From: CAG-791 sp963655255
GTDB lineage: Bacteria > Bacillota > Clostridia > Lachnospirales > Lachnospiraceae
Assembly (NCBI GenBank): GCA_963655255.1
Contig: CAVKEB010000023.1
Coordinates: forward strand, 1-38,695
Direction of reading: 5' to 3'
Length of the DNA stretch: 38,695 nucleotides
In this document: in pieces, positions 21,417 through 29,944 of the stretch
Layout: each line of letters begins with the position of its first letter
How positions within the stretch are numbered: the stretch's first letter is position 1
The notes under the pieces: generated by a model
Told to the model about the DNA's origin: nothing
What the model saw: the letters and a program-made list of their open reading frames with translations, nothing else
The model's database searches: none
Made by a program: the position numbers and the translations under genes

Positions 21417-22760
21417 TTAATTCTCCGTTTCTGTTAAATTTTTTACCCATTTATATTGTCTGTAATGTTTAAATACTGCCGGAAGTTTTACCAGTTCATC
21501 AAGATTTAAGACAAAATACACCATCAGCACCGGCAATTTCAGTATGAATGCCGCGATACATCCCAGCGGAACCGCAAAGCACCACATGGTAACAGCATCA
21601 CACTTCAACCCAAACTTTGTATCTCCTCCTGCCGGGAAAATACCACCTATTGTCATGGAATTGATTGACTTTCCTATTACATAATAGCTGCTCATAAACA
21701 GCATATACTTCAAATACCCACCTGCTGTATCGGTCAGATTCGTAAAATGCAGAATAGTCGGTGTCAGGAGAAGAATCATTCCTCCAGTCAGGATCCCCGA
21801 AAATACCGCAATTTTACATAAAGTATTTCCACTTTTTCTTGCTTCGGATAAGTTTCCCTCACCAAGCAGATTTCCAACGATAATACTTCCGCCATATCCA
21901 AAACCAGTACAAACACAGATCAGAAGATTTTTGGTTATATTTGCAATTGAATTAGCTGCGACAGCATCGGAACCAAGATGTCCAAGTATGACTGAATACA
22001 TCGTAAATCCGCCGCCCCAGACAAGTTCATTCAAAAGTACCGGATAAACATGTTTCCAGAATTTTGTGGTTATATTTATTTTTTGTTTTTTTATATCTGA
22101 TATTCCAACCCAAAGCTCTTTTTTCAAGTGCAAAATATATATCGTGATAACCAGACCAATCCCATTTGCAATGACAGTAGCCAATGCCGCACCTGCAATC
22201 TCCATCCTCGGAAATCCGAAGTATCCATAAATAAAAACAGCATTCAGTACAATATTGGATAAAACAACGATTGTGCTGATCATCGTGCATTTTCCCACAT
22301 AACCGCAGTTTTTCAATATTCCCTGTAAAACCTGCAAAACCCCGGAAAACACATAGGATAGTCCGATGACCTTCAGATATTTTATTCCATAACCAATCAG
22401 TGCTGCATCGTTCGTAAACAGCTTCATAAGAATTTGCGGTGCAAACAGGGTTGCAATCAGGAAAAAACCGGAAACGACCAATACATATTTTAATACAAGT
22501 CCCGCCGCACATCTTAATCCGTGGAAGTCTTTCTTCCCATAATACTGTGCAACAAACATATTCTCCCCTATTGTAAGTGCTGTTAAAATCAAATTAAAAA
22601 CAAAGGTGATCTGTGAAGCCAGTGAAACTGCTGACAGAGAGTTCTGATTGAGCCCTCCCAGCATAAAAGCATCACATGCACTCACAAGTGCCAGCATAAA
22701 CTGCTGTGCCGTAATAGGCAGGGCAAGTTTCAGAATCTTATTTCTGAATTCGTTTTCCAT
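21417..22760 (-). CDS. MATE-family efflux protein
   Basis: The 447-residue membrane protein has about twelve hydrophobic segments and belongs to the multidrug and toxic compound extrusion family. Conserved pieces include an N-terminal ALPITAQQFMLALVSACDAF, a mid-protein NAVFIYGYFGFPRMEIAGAA and a C-terminal GIFPAGGDTKFG. It is the first gene of an AT-rich three-gene unit with two acetyltransferases, divergent from an AraC regulator. AAAGGA precedes the ATG. Confidence 0.93.
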   Translation of the reverse strand: MENEFRNKILKLALPITAQQFMLALVSACDAFMLGGLNQNSLSAVSLASQITFVFNLILTALTIGENMFVAQYYGKKDFHGLRCAAGLVLKYVLVVSGFFLIATLFAPQILMKLFTNDAALIGYGIKYLKVIGLSYVFSGVLQVLQGILKNCGYVGKCTMISTIVVLSNIVLNAVFIYGYFGFPRMEIAGAALATVIANGIGLVITIYILHLKKELWVGISDIKKQKINITTKFWKHVYPVLLNELVWGGGFTMYSVILGHLGSDAVAANSIANITKNLLICVCTGFGYGGSIIVGNLLGEGNLSEARKSGNTLCKIAVFSGILTGGMILLLTPTILHFTNLTDTAGGYLKYMLFMSSYYVIGKSINSMTIGGIFPAGGDTKFGLKCDAVTMWCFAVPLGCIAAFILKLPVLMVYFVLNLDELVKLPAVFKHYRQYKWVKNLTETEN

Positions 22761-22872
22761 CTATATTTTATTTCCTTTCTGTGCACAATGTAAAGATATA
22801 CAAATTTTATTGATTTTCATACCAGAATCCGCCATAATAATATAACAAACGTTCGCAAAGGAGGGGATTTTG

Positions 22873-23754
22873 ATGGAAGTATGTCCAAGCACTGTTTTAA
22901 ATTCAGATGCATCGGAAAATGTTGCCTATAACAATCCAGACTTTCCTGCATATGTAAAAAAAGGACAGCTTTCAAGCTATCCTGATTTTCGTGCAGTCAG
23001 CCATTGGCATGACGATCTGGAATTTATTCTGATTTTAGAGGGACAGATGTTTTATGATGTGAATGGGCAGAAAATTTCTTTGCAGACAGGCGAGGGGATT
23101 TTCGTAAACAGCCGCTGCTTTCATTATGGCTATTCCGATGCACATACAGAATGTCTCTTTATCTGTATTCTTTTATCCCCGCTGCTACTTTCTGTAAATA
23201 CTTATTTTGTAGAAAATTGTTTAAATCCACTGCTGCAGAATATTCATTTTCCTTATCAGAAACTGAACCCATCGATTCAGTGGCAGAATTCTATTCTTCA
23301 TGACCTTGAAATGCTTTACGAAAAAAACATGGACAAAATACAACCGTTTTTTACTCTGGAAAAAACAGTTCATATTTTCCGATTACTTGCTGAAAATATG
23401 AACTATTTTCCTGACTATGATAAAGATACGGAAGACATTTTGGTTCTCACTGCAATGATTGGATATGTACAAAAAAATTATCCAAATAAAATTTTGTTGA
23501 AAGATATTTCCTCTTCCGGAAATTGCTGCAAGACAAAGTGTACTTCCCTTTTCCAGAAATATTTAAATACTTCCCCTATGGTCTATCTGAACCGTTATCG
23601 TTTGGAGAAATCTGTTTTTCTTCTTCGAAACACCACAATGTCTGTTACTGAGATAGCATATGCCTGTGGTTTTTCAAATAGCAGTTATTTCTGTGAACTT
23701 TTTCATAAGTATTATAATACAACGCCGGGCAAGTTTCGCAACAATAATAGATAA
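22873..23754 (+). CDS. AraC-family transcriptional regulator
   Basis: The 293-residue regulator has an N-terminal cupin sensor (SHWHDDLEFILILEGQMFYD) and a C-terminal double helix-turn-helix (residues about 200-290; SVTEIAYACGFSNSSYFCEL is the second helix pair). AAAGGAGGGG precedes the ATG at 22873. It is divergent from the MATE/acetyltransferase operon and probably controls it. Base composition is AT-rich like that operon and unlike the flanking genes. Confidence 0.93.
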   Translation: MEVCPSTVLNSDASENVAYNNPDFPAYVKKGQLSSYPDFRAVSHWHDDLEFILILEGQMFYDVNGQKISLQTGEGIFVNSRCFHYGYSDAHTECLFICILLSPLLLSVNTYFVENCLNPLLQNIHFPYQKLNPSIQWQNSILHDLEMLYEKNMDKIQPFFTLEKTVHIFRLLAENMNYFPDYDKDTEDILVLTAMIGYVQKNYPNKILLKDISSSGNCCKTKCTSLFQKYLNTSPMVYLNRYRLEKSVFLLRNTTMSVTEIAYACGFSNSSYFCELFHKYYNTTPGKFRNNNR

Positions 23755-23779
23755 ATATGATCTCTCCACAAATTCCGAT

Positions 23780-24148
23780 TTAATCCGCAATTTCATATCC
23801 CGCCGCAGACAAAATCATCAGTCCTTTCTGATAATTTTCCTTTTTGATCAGAACATAATCGGTGTTGTAGGTGGACAAGGCAAAAACCGAAATTCCATTG
23901 TCGGCAAGGATGGTTGTGATTTTCGCCAGGATTCCGATCAGTGAAAAATCCAGTATCCCCTGGATCCGGAAAGCCTTCCAGCCGTCCTCCCGCCGGATCG
24001 TATTGGACGGTACCTCCTCAGTCACGCAGACCAGAGATTTCTCTTCATCGGTCTTCCCGATGAAACAATATTCGGATTCCAGATTTATTCCGGAATAATC
24101 TTCTACCTGGCACACCGAAAAATCATAAGGGATTCGTTTGATCTCCAT
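23780..24148 (-). CDS. ACT-domain protein
   Basis: The 122-residue cytosolic protein has a C-terminal ACT domain (SLIGILAKITTILADNGISV, then FALSTYNTDYVLIK), the small-molecule-binding fold often used for amino acid sensing. The N-terminal half is a second, more diverged ACT-like half (VCQVEDYSGINLESEYCFIGKTDEEKS). The start at 24148 is preferred, because upstream in-frame codons lie in a dispersed hairpin repeat. As with yqeK, the only Shine-Dalgarno-like sequence (GCGGGG) comes from that repeat. Confidence 0.85.
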   Translation of the reverse strand: MEIKRIPYDFSVCQVEDYSGINLESEYCFIGKTDEEKSLVCVTEEVPSNTIRREDGWKAFRIQGILDFSLIGILAKITTILADNGISVFALSTYNTDYVLIKKENYQKGLMILSAAGYEIAD

Positions 24149-24153
24149 ATTGA

Positions 24154-24234
24154 TACCCCGCTGAGGCAAAATCCGCGATACCAGAGAGAATTTCGCGAAG
24201 GCGAATTCTCTCTGTATGCAGCGGTTTTGCCTCA
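24154..24234 (-). repeat. Full copy of the dispersed hairpin repeat
   Basis: An 81-base imperfect hairpin: outer arms TGAGGCAAAA (24162-24171) and TTTTGCCTCA (24225-24234) with CCGC/GCGG inside, and an inner stem AGAGAGAATTTCGC (24183-24196) with GCGAATTCTCTCT (24201-24213) around a GAAG tip. It ends six bases before the ACT-protein start codon. Confidence 0.85.
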
Positions 24235-24296
24235 CTCTTCCGCTTTCGAAATGACGTCACAAGTACGAATATGTTCTGAAAAGCATCGTTCCCGGA

Positions 24297-25136
24297 TTAC
24301 CTTCCGACCTGCTTTTCCGCTTCTTTTCTGCAGTTTGTGGTATTGCCGTGAGCAATGACATATTCCATGCATTCCTTTTCCTGCTGCTCTTTCCCGGTTC
24401 TGCCATAGCACACCCCGAGCAGAAATCTGCGTGCAACCTCATAATACGGCCACTGCTGCTCATTCGCTTCCAATATTCTTACTGCTTCCTCCTCTTTCCC
24501 GTTCAGCATCATGTCCTTTGCACGAAACAGCGGATTTTTCTGAAATATTTTTCCCGCTTTTTTCAGAGTATCCGAATAACCGGTTCCATTCTGCGCCTGA
24601 TATTCCTTCTCCAGTTCAAGATTCACCGCGGCCTGACGCCGGAAACGTCCCTTTCGGCTGCCTTCCCATTCGTCCCTTATGTATTCTTCTGCTTTCTGCA
24701 GATTCCCGTTTGCAATCAGTGCAGTGATATATTTGGGCTCCGCCACCAGAAGGATATTCTTTTGAAATCCTTTCTCATTCAGGCTCTTTCCGTATGTTAT
24801 CATCCCTTCCATCATTTCCAGATACTTCTCTGCATCGCATTCCTGCAGCAGAATCCGGTCAATTGGGGTAAAATCCCGAAGAATGCTCCGAATGGTAATC
24901 ATCACTCCTGCAATCAGAGCAAGCACCGCGCACACCCACACCAGCCAGGGGTCGGTTGTGCTCCACCCCGGCTGGTCCACATTGAAAAAGAGGACGGTCT
25001 CCCGGTGCGGAAACGGATTTCCCTTGAAAATACTCACGATACAGATCAGGGCGGCATAAATCAGCAGCAGGATCCCGATCAGCTTCATGCGGCCATGCGT
25101 TTGCTTTTCATAAATTCTCTTGATCTGTTCTTCCAT
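24297..25136 (-). CDS. Membrane protein with a cytosolic helical-repeat domain
   Basis: The 279-residue protein is not recognised as a named family. It has two membrane segments (about residues 17-39 and 62-82, around LIGILLLIYAALICIVSIF and VWVCAVLALIAGVMITI). These are followed by a soluble alpha-helical part with TPR-like spacing (ALIANGNLQKAEEYI; MLNGKEEEAVRILEANEQ; GVCYGRTGKEQQEKECMEYV), suggesting a protein-protein scaffold at the membrane. A 24-base stretch encoding its first membrane segment (25044-25067) is repeated at 25232-25255 with one mismatch, which suggests remnants of a duplicated copy upstream. Confidence 0.75.
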   Translation of the reverse strand: MEEQIKRIYEKQTHGRMKLIGILLLIYAALICIVSIFKGNPFPHRETVLFFNVDQPGWSTTDPWLVWVCAVLALIAGVMITIRSILRDFTPIDRILLQECDAEKYLEMMEGMITYGKSLNEKGFQKNILLVAEPKYITALIANGNLQKAEEYIRDEWEGSRKGRFRRQAAVNLELEKEYQAQNGTGYSDTLKKAGKIFQKNPLFRAKDMMLNGKEEEAVRILEANEQQWPYYEVARRFLLGVCYGRTGKEQQEKECMEYVIAHGNTTNCRKEAEKQVGR

Positions 25137-25248
25137 TTCCTCTGCCTTTCCTGAAATCGTTTCTGCATCTGACGGATTGCCATAACTGTTCCGTCTCCAT
25201 TCGTCTTTAAGCCGACAATGATCCCTGCTCCGATCAGGGCGGCGTAAA

Positions 25249-26133
25249 TCAGCAGATTCCGTTTTTCTTCAGGAACTTCTCCATCAAGTCAATATAGTAA
25301 TCCGACTGGACAATGAACCCGACGTGCCCGCCCGGAACAGTGAGAATTTCTGCATCCAGTCCGCCAAACAAGTCCGCAAGACGGTTCTGATCTTCTTTTT
25401 TGAAAATGTCTTTCTCCGGGAGGAGAACCTGTATTTTTCCTCTCAGATACTCAAAATCACTTTCTTTGAAATACGGGTAGTCCTTCAGCATATAGACGCA
25501 CCGGAAACTATGAATGAAACGCTGCTTATAATTCAAGTCAGAAGCCACCGTTTCATAGAACCCCCTGCCATATTCCCGATCCTCTTCTGATTCACATTCC
25601 AAAAATCCCCTGCTCTTTTTTAATAACAGGTTCATTTCCGCTTTTGCGGGAACCAATTTCAGTAAAAGCAGGAATATCGGAGTGGAAAAACGCTCTTTTT
25701 GGATATCTCTGACATAATCGGAATCCACCGTCAGGGTGGTTGTCAGGATCATTGTCAATACGGCTTCCGGATGTCTTTTTGCAAAAATCTGGGCATACAC
25801 GCCGCCATCGCTTGCGCCAATCAAAATCACTTTTTCAATGGACAATGATTTCAATAATTTTGCAGCAAAGTCGATCTGTTCGTCAGCATTGGTGGTATGG
25901 AACGGATATTCATAAATCAGAAATCTGTATTTCTCTTCCAGCTTTTCGGCATACGGCATCCACATTTCCTGCATTTCCAATCCGTTAAAAAAGAGAATGA
26001 CCGGCGCACCATCCCTGCCGCCATATTGATATCGTACTTCTACATCGTCAACAACAGCTGTCTGATAAGGAACTTTTTTCAAAAAAGCATCATATTCTTT
26101 TTTAAAGTCTCTGTTCTCATTCATGATCGTCAT
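25249..26133 (-). CDS. Alpha/beta-fold hydrolase
   Basis: The 294-residue soluble protein has the alpha/beta hydrolase fold: the oxyanion region VILFFNGLEMQE, the nucleophile elbow IGASDGGVY (GxSxGG, serine near residue 111) and the C-terminal histidine in PGGHVGF. The substrate is unknown. The start at 26133 has GGGGGG upstream; longer in-frame starts are less likely. It lies 35 bases after the ATC-hydrolase-like gene and probably shares its promoter and operator. Confidence 0.85.
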   Translation of the reverse strand: MTIMNENRDFKKEYDAFLKKVPYQTAVVDDVEVRYQYGGRDGAPVILFFNGLEMQEMWMPYAEKLEEKYRFLIYEYPFHTTNADEQIDFAAKLLKSLSIEKVILIGASDGGVYAQIFAKRHPEAVLTMILTTTLTVDSDYVRDIQKERFSTPIFLLLLKLVPAKAEMNLLLKKSRGFLECESEEDREYGRGFYETVASDLNYKQRFIHSFRCVYMLKDYPYFKESDFEYLRGKIQVLLPEKDIFKKEDQNRLADLFGGLDAEILTVPGGHVGFIVQSDYYIDLMEKFLKKNGIC

Positions 26134-26168
26134 TCTTATCCCCCCATTCGGCAGCCGGGAAACAGGGG

Positions 26169-26870
26169 TCACCGGTTTCTCCGGTACCCCGCCTCGTCCC
26201 GGTATTCGGGATGTTCTTTCCGATACGGATCCCGGTCACCGCAAATCGCATAATCGCACCGGCAGCCGTTGGCACAGGTGGTCGTCCGCACCAGCCGCGC
26301 CCGGATCAGCTCCATGGACTTATAGTCCACATTGCAGAGGGCCGGCATGATGTCCGTAAGATTATGCTGAATGACGAATTCCGCGACGGGGCAGGCCGTA
26401 AATTCATAACGGATGGGCCCATCCTTGTCAAAAGGAGCCACCGCCATCTCATAATCGTGCCACTTGTCACACCGCTTCTTTGCCGCGCAAAATGCACGGT
26501 ACATGAGCTTTTTCCAGAAGGGCCGATTGCAGTCCACGAACCGGAGCTTTGCAAAGGACGGCAGAATCAGGTTCTCTTCCATCTCTTCAATTTCCCGAAA
26601 CGACGCAGCCTCCCTGCAGGCCGCATAGTAGCTCATGATGGCGATGCAGTCGTAGGTGCCGCCCGCGCCGTTGTGGAAGTTCTTCCTGCCGCCCAGATCG
26701 GTGCGCCAGTCGGAGAGAAACTTCACGTACTGCTGCTGCACCCGCTCCCACATTTCTTCCCGTTCCGTTTCCGGATAGTGCAGCGCGATTTTCTCCCGAA
26801 TCTGCCTCTTGCAGGGTCTGGAATACAGCACATGGCAGCTGCGGTCGAATTGCAGTTCACGGTCGTTCAT
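26169..26870 (-). CDS. L-2-amino-thiazoline-4-carboxylic acid hydrolase-like protein
   Basis: The 233-residue protein resembles the ATC-hydrolase family (PF14196) known from cysteine synthesis from thiazolines, but members in Clostridia are widespread and mostly uncharacterised. Family-like features are NFHNGAGGTYDCIAIMSYY, CPVAEFVIQHNLTDIMPALC and the late cysteine cluster TTTCANGCRCDYAICGD. GGAGGT lies before the ATG. The promoter and operator are at 26952-27010. Whether it acts on thiazolines or another substrate is open. Confidence 0.75.
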   Translation of the reverse strand: MNDRELQFDRSCHVLYSRPCKRQIREKIALHYPETEREEMWERVQQQYVKFLSDWRTDLGGRKNFHNGAGGTYDCIAIMSYYAACREAASFREIEEMEENLILPSFAKLRFVDCNRPFWKKLMYRAFCAAKKRCDKWHDYEMAVAPFDKDGPIRYEFTACPVAEFVIQHNLTDIMPALCNVDYKSMELIRARLVRTTTCANGCRCDYAICGDRDPYRKEHPEYRDEAGYRRNR

Positions 26871-26951
26871 TAGTATACCTCCGATTTACCTCTCATTTCG
26901 CAGCAGCGCCATATTCGTCCGGCAGCTGCATCATTCGCTTCACTGGATTGC

Positions 26952-26977
26952 TTGTGGTTAGATCCTTCTAACCACAA
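26952..26977. promoter_or_regulatory. Operator palindrome
   Basis: A perfect inverted repeat, TTGTGGTTAGA and TCTAACCACAA separated by TCCT, is located five bases after the -10 of the promoter at 26982-27010, so it covers the transcription start. This is the position of a TetR- or MarR-type repressor site. No regulator gene lies next to it. Confidence 0.75.
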
Positions 26978-26981
26978 ATAC

Positions 26982-27010
26982 ATTATACTTTATGACCCGC
27001 AGCCTCACAA
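26982..27010 (-). promoter_or_regulatory. Promoter of the ATC-hydrolase-like gene
   Basis: On the minus strand TTGTGA (27010-27005) and a perfect TATAAT (26987-26982) are separated by 17 bases. Confidence 0.75.
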
Positions 27011-27074
27011 GAGATGCAGAAACCGCGCTTATGCCCAATGTTATATTCAGAATTGGTTGTACCCCTTCCCCGGT

Positions 27075-27377
27075 TTAATTTTTTACCCCGATCACTAATA
27101 ACCACCGGTGGTCAAACATAATCTGCGATTCTTTCCGGTATGTGGAAAAGCCGGTTTGACTGCCTCCTTCCAATTCCGCTTCCATCAAACCGGTGATCTC
27201 CTTTTGTACCTCCACCGGCGTGCCCGTCAGCTCCATCCAGCTCTTCAGATTCACCGGCACCAGAGTCGTTTCTTCGCACTGCAGTGTGAAATCCTTCGCA
27301 AACATTTTCTCAAATTCTTCTCTGCTGAGGATTCTGATGTGCGAAGGATCATATTGCAATTTTGATGGCATAATCAT
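27075..27377 (-). pseudogene. C-terminal fragment of a SAM-dependent methyltransferase
   Basis: The 100 residues contain REEFEKMFAKDFTLQCEETT, KSWMELTGTP and a C-terminal MFDHRWLLVIGVK. This looks like the end of a class I methyltransferase; the SAM-binding half is missing and there is no convincing ribosome binding site. The 27378-27479 region upstream shows no continuation in any frame, so the gene is truncated. Confidence 0.6.
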
Positions 27378-27479
27378 CAGATTTCATCCGGATCACATCA
27401 CAAAATCATCGGCACAGGCAGAGTGGTATCCATAAATCAACAAAACCCCAAGTCAAACTGACATTACTTTCACTGCAAA

Positions 27480-27501
27480 GGCTCCGGAGTAATCCGGAGC
27501 C
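27480..27501 (-). terminator. Hairpin after the Rpn gene
   Basis: A perfect 9-bp stem GGCTCCGGA/TCCGGAGCC with loop GTAA lies eight bases 3' of the Rpn stop codon. Only three T follow on the minus strand. Confidence 0.6.
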
Positions 27502-27508
27502 CGATCAT

Positions 27509-28555
27509 TCAATCTTCATGTTCCTGTTCTTGGTCACTTTTCCCCGCCGCAGCCAGTACCGTCTCAACCGATACTCCAAGGCTCTCTGCTACATCTTCGG
27601 CCCGCATGCGGCCTGCTTTTACCATTCTGGCCTGTAAATCCAGTATCTTTTGCCGCTCTTCTGTGCGGCCCTTTTCCTGTCCCTCGACAATTCCTTCTTT
27701 ATGGCCTTTCTCCTGACTGTGGCGCATCATATCTTCAATCGCCTTGCACATATTGATCTTTCCCTCCTTCTCTTCCGAATACTCAATGTCTGTTCCCGTC
27801 ATCGTTCCAATCACCCTCGCCGCACGGATATCCATGTTCATCCGCGGATTATCCTTCATAAATCCTTCCAGGGCCTTCTCGTCCTCGGAGTACTTGATGC
27901 ATCCCATTACTTCCCGGAAGCTGCTCTGAAATTTCTCCAGCTCTGTCCTGTTCAGCCCCGCCGGTTCAATCAGATGGATCCGGTAGTCCTGAATGTACTC
28001 CATGATCTCCGGATTCTTCACCTCCATCATATCATGAAGCGACAAGGGCCCGTCCCACGGCTCCGGACCGAAATGAATCGTCAGCGTGAAGACCGGAATC
28101 AGCCGGTCTTCTTTCTGAAATCCCGACAGAAACGCTCCGGAATCTAATGTTCCGAAATCTTGTTCCCCACTACTTCTCTCAGCACGATGCCGCAACGCCA
28201 TTTCTTCCATCTGGTTATAATACTCAATCGCATCGTACAGCTGGTTCCGGACTGGCATCGCATAATGTACGTGCGTCTGCAGTTCCGTTCCCAGCCTCAG
28301 TCGGTAAACCGCATTCTGATCCCGTCGGATGACTGTGTCTTTCATCAGATCACGATACATGTTCTTTGTCTGAAGCCGTTTTCTTTTCCCCTTCTGCTTC
28401 TTCCCCGATAGGACCAGGATTTCCGACGGATCCATTTCCGACAGATTCTCCGCCCGGATCACCGGTTTCCCGTTGAACAACCGGTAATTGAATACATCCG
28501 AAAATACTTCATTGTCCTGCAGGTACTTCTTCGTTACTGCGTCCGCCATCCCCAT
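27509..28555 (-). CDS. Rpn-family recombination-promoting nuclease/putative transposase
   Basis: The 348-residue protein resembles the Rpn (PD-(D/E)XK nuclease, formerly Transposase_31) family. The N-terminal VFSDVFNYRLFNGKP, the middle RLRLGTELQTHVHYAMPVRN and the TIHFGPEPWDGPLSLHDM segment match this group. The C-terminal, charged EKGHKEGIVEGQEKGRTEE repeat is its usual tail. Such proteins act in recA-independent recombination or as mobile/defence nucleases. GGAGG lies seven bases before the ATG. It is followed 3' by a truncated methyltransferase and preceded by a 700-base non-coding region holding a palindromic element. Confidence 0.85.
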   Translation of the reverse strand: MGMADAVTKKYLQDNEVFSDVFNYRLFNGKPVIRAENLSEMDPSEILVLSGKKQKGKRKRLQTKNMYRDLMKDTVIRRDQNAVYRLRLGTELQTHVHYAMPVRNQLYDAIEYYNQMEEMALRHRAERSSGEQDFGTLDSGAFLSGFQKEDRLIPVFTLTIHFGPEPWDGPLSLHDMMEVKNPEIMEYIQDYRIHLIEPAGLNRTELEKFQSSFREVMGCIKYSEDEKALEGFMKDNPRMNMDIRAARVIGTMTGTDIEYSEEKEGKINMCKAIEDMMRHSQEKGHKEGIVEGQEKGRTEERQKILDLQARMVKAGRMRAEDVAESLGVSVETVLAAAGKSDQEQEHED

Positions 28556-28847
28556 GGGCAGCCTCCTTCTTTGTGCAGAGGTTCCAATGTGGTACGGTTT
28601 TCTCCGGATTCATGAATTCTCATATGTATTCTGAATTTTTCCGAATTTTCTTTCTGAAACTTCTGCAAATCAATGTGTATGGTTTCCTTGCATAAGTTTC
28701 ATTGGGATGTGAATTCAGATCAGAATACAGACAGGACCGCACGCCGTGCGGCATTCACAGATTAGATGAAATATGCAATTACTGATGATAGTACAGAATT
28801 TTGTTACGGATGTCTATACCGATTTTGATCTCTGAAAAACAGAGTGC

Positions 28848-29220
28848 CAAATCGCGGTTTGTCGAAACCTTGTCGCTGTCTTGCGAAGGAGGCAGTGTTC
28901 CGCAGCTGTTCTCGTCGCAGGGATTTTCTATGTACTTCGCTTCTTCACCCATTCGTCTGATTCGCGCAAAACTCGTCCGTCCGCGGGCCTTCTTGCGAAG
29001 ACCCGCGTCTTGGACTCAGACAGGTTGCGCTCGGTCGGACGGGTGAAGTCACTTCGCACATGAAAATCCATCTGCTCCTCGCGAACCCGCGGCCCACTGC
29101 CTTCCTTCACGGATCGGCTCTTTGGTGCGTAAGTCGAGGAAAGTCAGAAATCGCATCCCGTCCTTCTGACTTTCCGATGGCGAGGGAAATCATAAACACT
29201 GTTTGCCAAACCGCGAATTG
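28848..29220. repeat. 373-bp element of nested inverted repeats
   Basis: The ends (28848-28861 and 29207-29220) are 14-base inverted repeats with one mismatch. Inside, 28921-28950 pairs with 29041-29069 (GGATTTTC...GAAAATCC and TTCACCC/GGGTGAA), GCGCAA pairs with TTGCGC, and CGCGGGCCTTC/GAAGACCCGCG forms a central stem. A separate perfect 12-bp stem GGAAAGTCAGAA/TTCTGACTTTCC lies at 29138-29175. No protein is encoded. The terminal arms (CAAATCGCGG) resemble those of the hairpin repeat at 24154. The rest of 28556-28847 shows nothing I recognise; 29228-29259 adds one more short hairpin. Confidence 0.75.
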
Positions 29221-29265
29221 CGCATTTCCGTCCACGGCCCGTTCTGCTGGCGAGGACGGCTTATC

Positions 29266-29853
29266 TTACCCGGCGCAGTCCAGAATAATCTGCTCACACC
29301 GGTCATATCCCAGCCTGGAGCTATTCAGGGACAGCGTGTAATTCGCCGCCATTCCCCACTTCTGTTCCGTATAGAAATTATAATTGGCTCTCCGCCTTTT
29401 ATCGGTATCCTCCATGAGTTTTAACGCCTCTTTTTCGCCGAGCTGATACAGGCGGCAGATGCGCTGCGTTTTTTCCGGAAGGTCTCCGTGGATGAAAACA
29501 TTCAGCACATCGTTTCGATCCCGCAGGATATAGTCCGCGTTTCTTCCAATGATGACGCAGGGATCCTGCTCCGCAAGCTCCAGAATCACCTTTCTCTGTG
29601 CCTCGTACACAAGGTCCTCCAGCGACTTCCCGGTCCGGTCCCGCCCGGAAAAAGCATAACCCAGCAGCCCTTTTACAGGCGACAGCTCCCCTTTCTCCTG
29701 AATGTACTCCAGCGAGAATCCGGACTTCTCCGCAATCTTTGAAATGATCTCCCTGTCATAATAGGCAATTCCCAGCTTCTGCGCAATCTGTTCGCCGATA
29801 TAACGCCCGCCGCTTCCGAATTCCCGGCTGATGGTAATAATTCTCTTCGACAT
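29266..29853 (-). CDS. Cytidylate-kinase-like family protein
   Basis: The 195-residue P-loop protein belongs to the cytidylate kinase-like family (AAA_26). It starts KRIITISREFGSGGRYIGEQ, a glycine-rich nucleotide loop, followed by YYDREII and GRNADYILRD, where Cmk proteins bind the nucleotide base. Its true phosphate acceptor is not established. It follows a MATE exporter gene by 91 bases on the same strand, and such pairs are common in Clostridia. AAGGGAG lies before the ATG. Confidence 0.9.
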   Translation of the reverse strand: MSKRIITISREFGSGGRYIGEQIAQKLGIAYYDREIISKIAEKSGFSLEYIQEKGELSPVKGLLGYAFSGRDRTGKSLEDLVYEAQRKVILELAEQDPCVIIGRNADYILRDRNDVLNVFIHGDLPEKTQRICRLYQLGEKEALKLMEDTDKRRRANYNFYTEQKWGMAANYTLSLNSSRLGYDRCEQIILDCAG

Positions 29854-29944
29854 GGTTCGACTCCCTTCTCCCCAGCCCGGCTGAGGAATGAAACCTTTTC
29901 TGTGCTGAATCGTTTCCTTTTCTTCATTTATAAACGAACTGTAT

